DNA of 64,000 nt from an uncultured Clostridia bacterium. GTDB taxonomy: Bacteria > Bacillota > Clostridia > UMGS1810. The position numbers and the translations under genes are program-made. Under the pieces are notes generated by a model. It ran no database searches and had not been told where the DNA came from. It worked only from the letters and a program-made list of their open reading frames with translations. Below, piece by piece: positions 25,528-35,993 of this stretch. The stretch lies in the NCBI GenBank assembly GCA_934500875.1, contig CAKSTL010000011.1, positions 1 to 64,000 of the forward strand, read 5' to 3'. How positions within the stretch are numbered: position 1 is the stretch's first letter; each line of letters opens with the position of its first letter.

Positions 25528-27033
25528 ATGAAAAATCACATTGCGGCAATTCTTGCCGGAGCGCTCGTTTTTTCGGCATCGGCGGTATATGCGTTAGGTA
25601 CTGTTTCGGTGAGCGCCGACCCGAAAACCGAAGCGGTGAAGATTACTGCATTATTTGATAATGACGAAAAAGTTTCGGTAAGTGTGTTTAATGCAAATTT
25701 TACCGTCAACGCGGTGGTCAGCCAAAAATACAACGATGAAATGTTTAAACGGGATTTTGACGCATTCTCGGTAAAATCAGACGCCGACAAAAAGTTAGGC
25801 ATCGATTATGTAAAACAGCTTGTAAAACCGGGTGCATTTTCGTATAAATCTAATGGTGATAAGGGCAGATATGCGGCTTATGCAGTAAGCGAAACGGGAG
25901 AAAGCGCCTTCAAGTATTTCACATATATAAAGGAATCGGATTATCCTGCGGTTTTGGAAGAATTCAATCTTTTGAAATCTGCGGCGGAAACCGAGAATTT
26001 TATGGCATATTACGAGGATGTTTTCTTTTCGAATCCCAATTACAGTCAGCTTAATGACGAAAGCAGGACTTTGATTGCAAAAGAACTTTTCGGCAGAAAA
26101 GAAAACTACAAAAGTGTTGACGAAATTTCGTCTGACTACATTTTGAATGCTGATGTTTTGAAATTTTACGAGCTTAGAGAAACAACTGATGCGGTGAAAT
26201 TTATTGTGAAAAATGCCGATTTGCTCGGTATTGCGGATATAGACAAAAACTTTTTATCCGCGAACGATACATATAAATCAAGTATTGCGGAATATATCCG
26301 AAAAAAAGGTGCAGAATGCTACAATGGCTGGAGAAAAGTTTTTGCCGAGGCGGCAAATCAATACGGAGCAGATATCACCGGGCAGGATAGCGGCAACGGC
26401 AGCGGAAGTAAAGGTGGTTCGGGAGGCGGAAAAAAGTTTTCAGCACCAAGCAACGAAACAAACAACAACATTTGGACTGTGCAGTCGGTGTGGAACGATA
26501 TGGATTTGTCGCACTGGGCATATGAAAGTGTGTTAAGACTTAATCAGCGCGGTGTTGTATCAGGTTACGGCAACAAAAATTTTTGTCCGGACAATAATAT
26601 AACACGAGCGGAATTTTTGAAAATTGTGCTTTCTGCGACAGAAATTGACATTAAAGGCATAGACTGCACGTTTAAAGATGTTTCAAAGGACGATTGGTTT
26701 TATTCTTTTGCGGCAACGGCACAGAAAACAGAAATAGCAAACGGAGATGTATACGGAAATTTCAGCCCAAATGATAAAATTTCGCGTCAGGACGCAGTTA
26801 AAATTCTGTATAACGCGGCGATGTTTAAAACCTATGCGATGAAAGAAAACAGGGAATATACCGAATTTATTGACGGCGAAAGCATTGCCGATTACGCAAA
26901 AACCGCAGTAAAACAAATGTATTGCGCAAATGTTATAAACGGATATTCCGACCAAAGCTTTAAACCGACGGCATATATTACAAGAGCGGAAAGTGCAAAA
27001 ATGGTATTTTCATTTTTGCAGTCGGCAGTCTGA
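25528..27033 (+). CDS. SLH-domain surface protein of unknown function
   Basis: A 501-residue secreted protein. After a signal peptide ending near VYA (about 22) comes a ~270-residue region of mixed strands and helices that I do not recognise, then a Gly/Ser linker near 290-305 (GSGNGSGSKGGSGGG after short spacing), then three SLH repeats to the end: AYESVLRLNQRGVVSGYGNK, GDVYGNFSPNDKISRQDAV and NGYSDQSFKPTAYITRAESA. The layout, functional head, flexible linker, wall anchor, suggests a surface-displayed binding or accessory protein for the polysaccharide system. It lies between the propeller and the larger SLH scaffold in the same operon. Confidence 0.85.
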   Translation: MKNHIAAILAGALVFSASAVYALGTVSVSADPKTEAVKITALFDNDEKVSVSVFNANFTVNAVVSQKYNDEMFKRDFDAFSVKSDADKKLGIDYVKQLVKPGAFSYKSNGDKGRYAAYAVSETGESAFKYFTYIKESDYPAVLEEFNLLKSAAETENFMAYYEDVFFSNPNYSQLNDESRTLIAKELFGRKENYKSVDEISSDYILNADVLKFYELRETTDAVKFIVKNADLLGIADIDKNFLSANDTYKSSIAEYIRKKGAECYNGWRKVFAEAANQYGADITGQDSGNGSGSKGGSGGGKKFSAPSNETNNNIWTVQSVWNDMDLSHWAYESVLRLNQRGVVSGYGNKNFCPDNNITRAEFLKIVLSATEIDIKGIDCTFKDVSKDDWFYSFAATAQKTEIANGDVYGNFSPNDKISRQDAVKILYNAAMFKTYAMKENREYTEFIDGESIADYAKTAVKQMYCANVINGYSDQSFKPTAYITRAESAKMVFSFLQSAV

Positions 27034-27049
27034 TGAAAAGGGGTAGAAT

Positions 27050-29713
27050 ATGAAGAAAATTACGGCAATATTTATTATTTTTGCGGTACTTGCCGGAACA
27101 TTTATGTCAGTAACTTTTGCGTCGGCCGAAACAAATATCGACAGTGAAAAAGCCGCACTTTTATCGGCAATAGGTGTTTTTGACTCGGAGAATATTCCCA
27201 ACGGCGACGAAACGGTATCAAGAGGCGTTTTTTTAAATTATCTTTTAAAGCTTGTCGGCAAAGAAGGTGTGGGTGGAAAGACTACCGTTTTCTGGGACGT
27301 CACCGAGAAAAATGAGTTTTTCGGTGCGGTATCCGATGCAAAATCGCTCGGTTTTATAAACGGCAATCCCGACGGGAGCTTTGCGCCTTATTCGTCAATC
27401 GACACTTGCGAAGCGGTTGTAATTATGATAAATGCACTCGGCTATGGGCCGCTTGTAAAGCTTAAGGGTAATTATCCTGCGTCTGTTCACTCTGTTGCAA
27501 ACGAGCTTAAAATTGCAAACGTTTTAAATGAAAACCGCGAAAAACTTAACTTTTCTGGTATGGTTACACTGTTTTACGACAGTATAAACTGCTATGTGTG
27601 CGACACCTCGTCTATGTCGGACAAAACCGTATCTTTCGAAAAAAGCGACAAACAAATGCTCGACTTTTACCGTAATATCAAAAAGTATGAGGGTGAAGCA
27701 GAATATACTGATATTACGCTTTCAACCGAAAAAGGACGTACGGTAAAAATCGACGGAACAAGAATTTTTAACGTTCCCGAAAAATTCGATTCGTATATTG
27801 GCTATGATGTTGAACTCTGGGCAGACGAAACGGTCAAACCCGAATTTGTGTATATGTTAAAAACAGAGAGCAACAAAAGCATAACGATAGATTTTGACAA
27901 TATCGTGCATGTGAACCCGCAGTATATCGAATATGACGATAACTCGAGAACAAAAACCGCAAGGCTTAATTTGTCGACAAGGTTTTATTATAACGGTGTT
28001 CCCGTTGATTTTTCAAAGCACAGTTTTGACGATATTTTCGCAAAGGAATACGGAGAGGTTGAACTTGTCAGCAAAAACGGCGGAAGTGGCTGCAACGCGG
28101 TGCACATAACCATATACGATACCGTTGCGCTTAAGGGTTTTGATGAAGAAAACGAAATTCTCTACGACCTTAATTCACCGCTTTGCAATGCAGATTTGTC
28201 AAAATACGAGTTGTATGAAAAATACAATTCGGACGGCAAACTTTTAAATAAATTTTCGGTTATGTCAGTGCTTACGGTTACAAAAAGTCTTGACAACGAA
28301 TATGCAAAAATCGTGATGTCGGACAAGACCGTTGAGGGAAAGATTGACGAAATCGACTCGGATGGATACATTTATGTAAACGGCGGTAAACATAAGCTTA
28401 CTCCCGAACTTAAAAAGCATATAAAAACAAGCGAATATAAGCCGGGAACAAACGGAAAATTTTTACTTGATACAAATGACAGGGTGGCATATATCGATAT
28501 CGGTCAGAGCAACAAATACACCTCTGCGTTTATTGTAGGCGTAAACTCCGAGGGTTCGGCGGCGGACAAAATTAAACTGAAACTTTTTACCGCCAATAAC
28601 GAATATATTAATTTGAACCTTGCGGATTCGGTAAAGATAGACGGCAAAATGTGCAAAAAGAAAAAAGAGATAACCGATGCGCTCGGCTGTACAAATACGG
28701 ATTTTGTTCCCACTGCAGCGGCATACGGCACGAATGACGGCGGCGAGATAACTTATATCGACACTCCGACTAAAAATATTGCATATGAGGATGACACAAC
28801 ACTTGTGAGAAGATATATAGGTACAAACGAAAATATGCTTTTCTACAAGGGTTCATCAAATATAAATTACCGCCACGCTTTCGGCGGCAAATTTATCACA
28901 GGAAATGATGATTTTTTCGTGCTGATAAATGAGCAGCGCGACTGGGACGATCTTTCAACGGTCACAGGACTTACCGATGATAAATCATATAAGGTTGATA
29001 TCTGGTCGTTTTCTCCCGACTCGCCTTTCGGCAACATTGTGCTTGTTGAGGGGGCAAAGGAAAAAGAGGTCAACAAAAATGTGTATCTTTTTGCGGGAAT
29101 TAAAAAGGTTACGGACAGCAGTGAAAAATATGCGTATCTGAACAGAATAGATTGCTACAGGGGCGGTGCGCAAACAACTCTTTATGTTCCTTCGGATTCT
29201 GGCAATATATTTGACAGTGTAGTATCGGACAATTCAAAAACCAATCTTACGGCAGAGGAAGCAAAGAAGTGCGAAAATCTTAAATCGGGCGATTTGTTCA
29301 GGGTGGGACTTGACTCTCAAGGGTACGTTGCGAAGATAGAAAAGCTTTATGACTACAATAATAAATTATTTTTAAATCCTGTTGCAAATGCAGCAAACAA
29401 AAATCAAAACTCGGCATTTGAGAGCAATTCATCAAACAGACTGCTTGTGGGAGATGTTTATCTTACGGAAAACGGTTATGCAAGATTTTCTACAACGGAT
29501 CTTGATTTGACTGATCCCTATTTGGAGGAAAAGCTTGAATCCATATATGCGGTTGGCTATATGTACAGTGTTGATAACAATGGAAATATCGCAATGTCAA
29601 AGGCTGATGCATCGAGTGCAATTTTAGGTAAAAAATACGGTGAAGATATAAAAATATTTGTTCAGGCAGAATATACAAGACCTCAAAATATTTATTATAT
29701 AAAAAATAATTAA
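27050..29713 (+). CDS. Large surface protein with N-terminal SLH repeats (scaffold-like)
   Basis: An 887-residue secreted protein with a signal peptide ending near ASA (about 25). Residues ~30-185 are SLH-like repeats placed N-terminally (SRGVFLNYLLKLVGKEG; FINGNPDGSFAPYSSIDTCE; VANELKIANVLNENREKLNF). The remaining ~700 residues are beta-rich, without catalytic motifs I know, containing recurring short elements such as KTVEGKIDEIDSDGYIYVNG that look like repeated beta-barrel or OB-like units. The same architecture and length occur at 40981-43611 in the second locus. A role as a wall-bound scaffold or glycan-binding platform is inference. Ribosome site AAAAGGGG. Confidence 0.8.
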   Translation: MKKITAIFIIFAVLAGTFMSVTFASAETNIDSEKAALLSAIGVFDSENIPNGDETVSRGVFLNYLLKLVGKEGVGGKTTVFWDVTEKNEFFGAVSDAKSLGFINGNPDGSFAPYSSIDTCEAVVIMINALGYGPLVKLKGNYPASVHSVANELKIANVLNENREKLNFSGMVTLFYDSINCYVCDTSSMSDKTVSFEKSDKQMLDFYRNIKKYEGEAEYTDITLSTEKGRTVKIDGTRIFNVPEKFDSYIGYDVELWADETVKPEFVYMLKTESNKSITIDFDNIVHVNPQYIEYDDNSRTKTARLNLSTRFYYNGVPVDFSKHSFDDIFAKEYGEVELVSKNGGSGCNAVHITIYDTVALKGFDEENEILYDLNSPLCNADLSKYELYEKYNSDGKLLNKFSVMSVLTVTKSLDNEYAKIVMSDKTVEGKIDEIDSDGYIYVNGGKHKLTPELKKHIKTSEYKPGTNGKFLLDTNDRVAYIDIGQSNKYTSAFIVGVNSEGSAADKIKLKLFTANNEYINLNLADSVKIDGKMCKKKKEITDALGCTNTDFVPTAAAYGTNDGGEITYIDTPTKNIAYEDDTTLVRRYIGTNENMLFYKGSSNINYRHAFGGKFITGNDDFFVLINEQRDWDDLSTVTGLTDDKSYKVDIWSFSPDSPFGNIVLVEGAKEKEVNKNVYLFAGIKKVTDSSEKYAYLNRIDCYRGGAQTTLYVPSDSGNIFDSVVSDNSKTNLTAEEAKKCENLKSGDLFRVGLDSQGYVAKIEKLYDYNNKLFLNPVANAANKNQNSAFESNSSNRLLVGDVYLTENGYARFSTTDLDLTDPYLEEKLESIYAVGYMYSVDNNGNIAMSKADASSAILGKKYGEDIKIFVQAEYTRPQNIYYIKNN

Positions 29714-29742
29714 AATTTTAAAAGTTGAAAGGGGTTTAAAAA

Positions 29743-31818
29743 ATGAAGAAAGCAATAGCGTTAATGCTCACAGCAGTTGTGCTGATCGGAACGGTGTTTA
29801 CGGGCGCGGTGTTCGCGGAAGGGGACGGCACAACCGCACCGTCAGTTGTTGCAAACACTCTCATCGGTGAATATCTTAACGGGTACGACGAAATGAATTT
29901 TTCGGAGTGGACAAACAATGTAGGCGGTTATACAAACTCCGGAAGTTTTGTTCTTGACGGCAGAGAGTTTAAGTTGAATGATGACGGAGTGGGTTATAAG
30001 TACGGTAAAAAGAGTGTATATATGAAATTTAAGGCAAGTGATTTTGCAGATAAAAACATTGCCTCGGCAAGACTTTTGATTGCTTATAACGGAAATTTTG
30101 ACAACTGTCCTATGAATATATACACATTTGACGCCGGTTTGTGGAATACAGAAACGGCCCCAATAGTTAACAGAGATGAAAAAGCGGTTTATTTCAGAAC
30201 TCCTGCAAAGGTAAACGGTGCGCGTGTAAAGGTTGCGGACGAAAATATCGACAGTACGTGGGAGTATTATGCGGCGGTTGATATGACTGATGTTATAAAA
30301 GCAGCAATCAGCGAGAACAAAGAGTACATAGCGTTTGTATTGGAGCCTGACAGCACCGCATATGGCACATTCTGGAAAGGTGACGGTACAAAACCAAGAT
30401 TGCAGATATTTACATCAAGCAACAATGCGCCGACCGCAACAATTTCCATTTCGCCGGAAAAAGACTTTTACACCTCCGAAGATACAATCACATTTACCGC
30501 AAACGGAACGGATGAGGATGAGGGTGATAACGACAGCCTGACATATACGTTTTACTTGGACAATAATGAAGTAGCCGACGGTATTTCGGGAAATGTGTTT
30601 ACGCTTGCAAATCCGGCGGCAGGAAGTTATGTCATAAAGGTTAAAGTTACCGACCGATGGGGTGATTACGGCTTTGCCGAAAAAACAATTACCGTAAAGG
30701 GTGCGCCTGTTTTAACATGTAATACCGTAGAGGGTATATTCTACAATAGTTATGATGAAAAAATCTTTACGGAATATAACAATACAACGGCTAACAGCCC
30801 ATATAACTATATACTCGGCAAGGCGTCAATCGGAAATCTGATATTGTATTCAAAATTCGATATAAGCAAATATACCGATGAAAATATATCAACTGCTCGT
30901 TTGCTTACAAGTATGGGCGGCGGACAGGCAGGATCTACAATTACACTTTACGGGCTCAATGAATGGAGCGATACGACCGGTCCTGTGGTTAACCGAAGTG
31001 ATGTAAACATAATAGAGAGAAAAATATTGCCGTCTACTCTTGCCAAAATTGAGGGTGATGAGAATATCAACTCAAAATGGTCGTATAATACAATCTTCGA
31101 TTTTTCGACGGCAGTAAAAAAAGCTGTTGCAAACGGTGATAAGTACGTTATGTTTACCATAGAAAGAACTTCAAACGGTTATTCAACATTCGGAAAGGCA
31201 ATTGAAAACAGACCCAGATTGCAGATATTCACAACCACAAACTGTATTCCTGTCGTAACGTTAAAGGCAGACAAGATAAAATACTCGGCGGGTGACACCG
31301 TTGTGATTACTGCAGACGGGACAGATGCGGACGGTGACACAGTGACATATGAATTTTATGTTGACGGTGTGCTTGCCGAAACAGGTGTAAACGAGAACAT
31401 ACTCACAATAGAAAATTATGATGGAAACGAGCATATTATAACCGTCAACTGCATCGACGAATGGGGAGATGCGGGAATATGCACAATCACGCTTAAGAAA
31501 AATATGGCATATGACATCTCGGTTAAAACATCGGGAAGCATAAACGGTACGCTCACCGCAGACTACACCGTTCAAAATATGGACGATGTAAATTCTCTCG
31601 GTATTTCAATCATCATTGCGGTTTATGCAAATGACGGAAGCTTATATGACACAATGTTCAAAACAGAAACCGTTGCACCGGGTGCAAAGGTTCCCTTCGC
31701 TGCAAGACTTACACCGAAGGCTTTGACGGACGGTGACTTTACGGGTTACACAGCAAGCACAATGATTTGGACATCTTCAACTCTTGCGCCTCTTGGGGAG
31801 TGTGTGGATTTTGAATAA
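29743..31818 (+). CDS. Secreted protein with two DNRLRE-like and Ig/PKD-like domain pairs
   Basis: A 691-residue secreted protein. After the signal peptide (ending AVFAEG, about 28) the same pair of domains occurs twice: a DNRLRE/CBM96-like beta-sandwich (IASARLLIAYNGN with TKPRLQIFTSSN; then ISTARLLTSMGGG with RPRLQIFTTTN) and a cadherin/PKD-like Ig fold (DEGDNDSLTYTFYLDNNEVA; ADGDTVTYEFYVDGVLAE). The last ~100 residues form a sandwich domain (IAVYANDGSLYDTMFKT to WTSSTLAPLGE) related to the C-termini of two other secreted proteins here. It has no enzyme motif or anchor and probably binds polysaccharide. Its end overlaps the next gene by eight bases. Confidence 0.8.
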   Translation: MKKAIALMLTAVVLIGTVFTGAVFAEGDGTTAPSVVANTLIGEYLNGYDEMNFSEWTNNVGGYTNSGSFVLDGREFKLNDDGVGYKYGKKSVYMKFKASDFADKNIASARLLIAYNGNFDNCPMNIYTFDAGLWNTETAPIVNRDEKAVYFRTPAKVNGARVKVADENIDSTWEYYAAVDMTDVIKAAISENKEYIAFVLEPDSTAYGTFWKGDGTKPRLQIFTSSNNAPTATISISPEKDFYTSEDTITFTANGTDEDEGDNDSLTYTFYLDNNEVADGISGNVFTLANPAAGSYVIKVKVTDRWGDYGFAEKTITVKGAPVLTCNTVEGIFYNSYDEKIFTEYNNTTANSPYNYILGKASIGNLILYSKFDISKYTDENISTARLLTSMGGGQAGSTITLYGLNEWSDTTGPVVNRSDVNIIERKILPSTLAKIEGDENINSKWSYNTIFDFSTAVKKAVANGDKYVMFTIERTSNGYSTFGKAIENRPRLQIFTTTNCIPVVTLKADKIKYSAGDTVVITADGTDADGDTVTYEFYVDGVLAETGVNENILTIENYDGNEHIITVNCIDEWGDAGICTITLKKNMAYDISVKTSGSINGTLTADYTVQNMDDVNSLGISIIIAVYANDGSLYDTMFKTETVAPGAKVPFAARLTPKALTDGDFTGYTASTMIWTSSTLAPLGECVDFE

Positions 31819-34462
31819 AAATAAGTTTTTACTTATAACCTCCTTGTTGTTGAGTTTTGTGCCTTTACTGTCGCTCGAAGCTTATGCGTCGGGCGGCGTG
31901 AGGGCGCAATACGATAACGGAAAGGTTTATGTGACGGGAAACTTTGATGCGGCAAAAAATGAAAATATCAGTATTATCGCAGCAAAAGAAAACATTGAAA
32001 ATTTTGTTTTGTTAAACGATAATGAAAAAACGTACAAAACCGATTATATAAAGCAAATAAAAACAGATGAAAGCGGAAGCTTTGCGGTGTCGTTTCCTTT
32101 CGGCAAAAGCGGAGAATACATCGTTTCGGCGGTAAATGAAAACGGCAGTGCATCTGACGTTTTGAAAATCTACAACGAATTTGACGCGGACAGAATTGAT
32201 GAATTGAGCACCACCGATTATGCACCGTATTTAAAGCAATATAATTTTACAACAGAGAATCAGTATATAAACAACTATCACGGAGGCGAGGGCGGTCAGA
32301 AGGGCTTTGCTATGGAATATTCGCCCCGAAACACCGACATCGTGTATTTCGGCACCGATACGAGCGGAGTTTGGAAAAGCACTGACTGCGGAAAAAACTG
32401 GAAAAATTCTTCCGTGGGGATAGGATGCTTCGGAACTGTTGCGATAAAGTGTGATATTGCCGACATAAACACGGTTTATGCCGCAGTTTGTCCCAATTCT
32501 ACCGGCAATAATACAAAGGTCACCGACCAAACCGGAATTTATGCATCGTATGACAGCGGTGAAAGCTGGACATTTGAACAAAATCTTGATTTTTACCGGC
32601 ATCATTCCGAAAGCCTTTTTGCTTATCACGGAGATACTCTTTACTGTGCAGGGCACAACGGGAAAATTTACAAACGCGTGTCGCGCGGAAACTGGGAGCT
32701 TGTTTGCAGTTATGACGGTGAAATGATTTATAATTTTTATATCATCGGTGATAAATTTGTGCTTGCAACAAAAGATAGTGGACTTATGACAAGCAGCAAT
32801 TTCGGCGAAACATGGCAGAAGAACGTTGCGGATTTTGATGTTCCGTCAGTTTTGTCGGCGGCATTTGATCCGATAAATTCCGAAAATGTTTACTGTGTGA
32901 CGAAAGATTATCTTTATAAATCAACCGACGGAGGAAAAAGTTTTTTGCAGATTAAAAAATCCTCGCAAATTCAGAGTGGATTAAAAGATGCTTTCGGACA
33001 GATTTTTTTCAACGAAAACGGACGGCTTTATGTCCAGCTTTACGGAATTTCGTATCCGCTGCGTTTCAGTGACGACGGTGGAATTACCTTTAACAAAATG
33101 GCGATGAACACGTCACTGGGTTTTATGTCAAACAAAACCGGTTATGGCTGCGAGCCTGTAGCGGTAAATCCTCAAAATCCGAATGAAATAATTGCCTCAA
33201 TGGATGGAGAAATTTACAAATCTCTTGACGGCGGTAAAAACTTTTTTGCATCATCAAGCGGTTTTTCGGGCTTGAGAGTTATGGATATTGCATTTAATCC
33301 GAACGATGATAATGATATTATTTTTTCTGTTATGGATTTCGGTGCAGTTAAAACCGATAACAAAAACGTCGGTGAAAGCTATCCTCTTGCGAGTTGTATA
33401 GCCTTGCGGCACAACTCAAAAGGTGCGTCACGTTCGGTTGCGAGAAATCCGTTCGACCAAAACAACATTCTTATAAATGTCGGACAAAGTTCAACAGGGT
33501 TTATTATAAAAGAAAGCCGGGACAACGGAAAAACATTTTCGGATATTCCGGCAACGGCAGGTTTTAATACTACGAAAATATTTTACAATAAAAACCGCGA
33601 GGGAGTTATATATGCCAAGGAAATCGTAAGCTATGACGGCGGTTTGACTTGGCAGAAATCCGACTTCCCGATTTGTGCGGTGTCGCCCGTTGATCCCGAT
33701 ATTGTTTACGGTGTTAAGGAGAGCAAAATTTACAAATCGGTGGATATGGGCAAAACGTGGTCATATCTATATCCCGTAACTGCAGGATTTCAGGATATAT
33801 CACCCGACGCGGTGAAAGAAGATAGGCTTTATGTTGGATTTTTTTCCGGCGGTATGCGCATATATGACGACGGCGGTTACAAGGTTGTAAATCGTTCGGA
33901 CGACGGATATGATATGAAATATATATTCAGCGTTGCGCAAAATCCCAACAATGTGCTTCATCTTCTTGCGGGCGGTGTGGATAACAAAAATTTTGCGCCG
34001 TCAGAGGGGCTTTTTGAAAGCCGTGACGGCGGTGAGAGCTGGCATATCGTAAGGGGAATCCCCCACGGCAGGGATATTTGGAAAATACACTTTCATCCTA
34101 ATCTTGCACGGGCATATGTTACAACCTCATCGGGAACGTATATTTACGAATATGAAAAATTTTCGGCATCCGATATAGTTGTGTCGGATTGTGTGAAAAA
34201 AAAAGAAAACAATGTTGATTTTGCAATATTTAAAGTGTATAATGTAAGCAACGGAAAAAAAGATGTAAAAGTTATTTCGACTCTTTACAGTGAGGATGAA
34301 AAAGCTTTGGTAAGCGCGGATATAAAGGAGTACAGTATTCCGCCTCTTGGATTTTTTGAGATTAAAAACGAAATAACGGATTCGGATAAGCCGATGAGAA
34401 AGTTGCTTTTTTGGAGCAGCTTCGATACATTGATGCCTTACACAAAGTATAAGTTATATTAA
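31811..34462 (+). CDS. Second secreted Asp-box beta-propeller (GH74-like), no SLH
   Basis: An 883-residue paralogue of the propeller at 22768. After a signal peptide ending LEAYAS and a ~100-residue Ig-like domain, Asp-box motifs recur (STDCGKNW, SYDSGESW, STDGGKSF, SLDGGKNF, SVDMGKTW). Landmarks shared with the paralogue include YHGGEGGQKGF, GYGCEPVAVNPQNPN, SSSGFSGLR and SSGTYIYEYEKF. Here the C-terminus is a beta-sandwich (VISTLYSEDEKALVSADIKE to LLFWSSFDTLMPYTKYK) instead of SLH repeats, so it is probably released or held by other contacts. The start is a TTG with GGGGAG ten bases upstream, inside the end of the previous gene; earlier TTG or GTG codons in frame are possible. GH74-type hydrolysis is inferred. 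Confidence 0.8.
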   Translation: MNKNKFLLITSLLLSFVPLLSLEAYASGGVRAQYDNGKVYVTGNFDAAKNENISIIAAKENIENFVLLNDNEKTYKTDYIKQIKTDESGSFAVSFPFGKSGEYIVSAVNENGSASDVLKIYNEFDADRIDELSTTDYAPYLKQYNFTTENQYINNYHGGEGGQKGFAMEYSPRNTDIVYFGTDTSGVWKSTDCGKNWKNSSVGIGCFGTVAIKCDIADINTVYAAVCPNSTGNNTKVTDQTGIYASYDSGESWTFEQNLDFYRHHSESLFAYHGDTLYCAGHNGKIYKRVSRGNWELVCSYDGEMIYNFYIIGDKFVLATKDSGLMTSSNFGETWQKNVADFDVPSVLSAAFDPINSENVYCVTKDYLYKSTDGGKSFLQIKKSSQIQSGLKDAFGQIFFNENGRLYVQLYGISYPLRFSDDGGITFNKMAMNTSLGFMSNKTGYGCEPVAVNPQNPNEIIASMDGEIYKSLDGGKNFFASSSGFSGLRVMDIAFNPNDDNDIIFSVMDFGAVKTDNKNVGESYPLASCIALRHNSKGASRSVARNPFDQNNILINVGQSSTGFIIKESRDNGKTFSDIPATAGFNTTKIFYNKNREGVIYAKEIVSYDGGLTWQKSDFPICAVSPVDPDIVYGVKESKIYKSVDMGKTWSYLYPVTAGFQDISPDAVKEDRLYVGFFSGGMRIYDDGGYKVVNRSDDGYDMKYIFSVAQNPNNVLHLLAGGVDNKNFAPSEGLFESRDGGESWHIVRGIPHGRDIWKIHFHPNLARAYVTTSSGTYIYEYEKFSASDIVVSDCVKKKENNVDFAIFKVYNVSNGKKDVKVISTLYSEDEKALVSADIKEYSIPPLGFFEIKNEITDSDKPMRKLLFWSSFDTLMPYTKYKLY

Positions 34463-34490
34463 CAAAAAATTATTTGGCGGAGTGTAAAAA

Positions 34491-35993
34491 ATGACCATTG
34501 CAATGATTTTTGTTTTAATATTTACCGCAGTACTTCTGACTCTGAAAGCAAAAAACAAGTTAAGCTTTGTTTTCGGTGCGGGTTTTTTTGCGGTTGATTT
34601 ACTGATTTTGTCACTTGCAATTTATACTATGCGCATAAGCAATTATAGATATTTTTTTCAGGTTGAATTTTACATTATGAAGTATCTCGGCAAAATCCGT
34701 ATAAGTTTTTACGACACAAAATATCTTATGCTTATATCCATAATTGCGTTTTTGACGGTTATGATGTATTTTTATATAGATGGGGCGTCAAATAAATTTT
34801 ATCTATCCGCACGATGCATTATTGTATCGGTATATGCTCTGTCGGCATTATTGTTTGTATATGTCAATTCAAACTCATTTGCCGAAAATATATATTTGCG
34901 GAAGCATTACTCAGCGAGCGCCGAAAGCCTTACGGCAATATCACTTATAGAAAAAATTGCAGACAACTATTCATATGTTTATATTCTGACCGTCTGCGTT
35001 TTGCCTTATATACGGTACATAAAGGAATGCCGAACAACAAAAATGTTTTATCGGCAGAACTATATTGTTTCGCTTATGCTTTCGGTATTTCTGCTGCAAA
35101 GTATGTTTTTGGCAATACTGTTTATAAGTCCGCTGCGGTATTTTCTTACAACATCAAATTTCTGTAATGTGGAGGGTGTGGCATATAACATAATACGGGA
35201 GCTTGATTATTATATACTTTTTATAATAATTGCTTTTCTTACCGTGCTGGGATTTTTGTTTGTTAAATCTTATGTTTTGTGTGAGGTTAATATTTTTAAA
35301 AACAAATACCGCCATAAACGAAAAAAAATAGTGCTTAAAGATGTAAGACACGTTTTTCATACCTTTAAAAATCTTATGGCACTGTTTTTGGTACTGGACA
35401 ACAATGCGATAAACAACTATGGTTCGGATGAGGGTATGGAAAGCCTTGTGGAAATAAAAACAAACATACTTTCGTTTTCTGAAAGAATGAACAGAATTCT
35501 TGATATTTTTAACTATACTGCCGGAGACTGCACCTATGTGAACGTGTTCGACTGCGTGCTTGATGCTGCGGGAAAAATTCAGGTTTCAAAAAATATAAGG
35601 GTTAATGTTGAAATAAATTGTACCGACGGAATTGTTTACGGCGACAGAACGGAACTCACCGAGATTTTTTATAATCTTATGGCAAATTCGGCAGAAGCAA
35701 CCGGAAAAGACGGTATTATAACTGCGGCAGTGCATTCAGAGGGAAAGTGGATTTGCATATCGGTGCGCGACAACGGATGCGGAATAGATAAAAAAATGAT
35801 GAAACGGCTTTTCAAGCCGTTTGCGTCCACAAAAAAGACATTCAACAACTGGGGGATAGGTTTGTCACATGTGAAAGATGTGGTAGATGCACATTTCGGA
35901 TTTATAAATGTAAAGAGTAAGCCGAATGAGTTTACGGAATTTCAGATAATTCTGCCTAATCACCGCAGGGGAGGAAAAAATACAGATGAATAA
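34491..35993 (+). CDS. Seven-transmembrane sensor histidine kinase
   Basis: A 500-residue membrane kinase. Seven hydrophobic helices lie at about 2-18, 24-47, 78-96, 107-125, 161-176, 191-212 and 241-259, with no large extracellular domain, so the signal is probably small, membrane-proximal or passed by a partner. The phospho-acceptor is the histidine of VFHTFKNLM near 291, an atypical H-box. The ATPase domain is complete: NLMANSAEA (N box), DNGCGID (G1), FKPFAST (F) and GIGLSHVKDVV (G2). It overlaps its response regulator by eight bases and lies in the middle of the polysaccharide operon, so it probably senses the locus substrate and feeds back on expression. Confidence 0.92.
   Translation: MTIAMIFVLIFTAVLLTLKAKNKLSFVFGAGFFAVDLLILSLAIYTMRISNYRYFFQVEFYIMKYLGKIRISFYDTKYLMLISIIAFLTVMMYFYIDGASNKFYLSARCIIVSVYALSALLFVYVNSNSFAENIYLRKHYSASAESLTAISLIEKIADNYSYVYILTVCVLPYIRYIKECRTTKMFYRQNYIVSLMLSVFLLQSMFLAILFISPLRYFLTTSNFCNVEGVAYNIIRELDYYILFIIIAFLTVLGFLFVKSYVLCEVNIFKNKYRHKRKKIVLKDVRHVFHTFKNLMALFLVLDNNAINNYGSDEGMESLVEIKTNILSFSERMNRILDIFNYTAGDCTYVNVFDCVLDAAGKIQVSKNIRVNVEINCTDGIVYGDRTELTEIFYNLMANSAEATGKDGIITAAVHSEGKWICISVRDNGCGIDKKMMKRLFKPFASTKKTFNNWGIGLSHVKDVVDAHFGFINVKSKPNEFTEFQIILPNHRRGGKNTDE

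Noticed and set aside
31784..31810. Start of the second propeller at the TTG 31784
   Set aside because: It would place charged or polar residues before the signal peptide, and the ribosome site GGGGAG lies downstream of it, properly spaced for the TTG at 31811.
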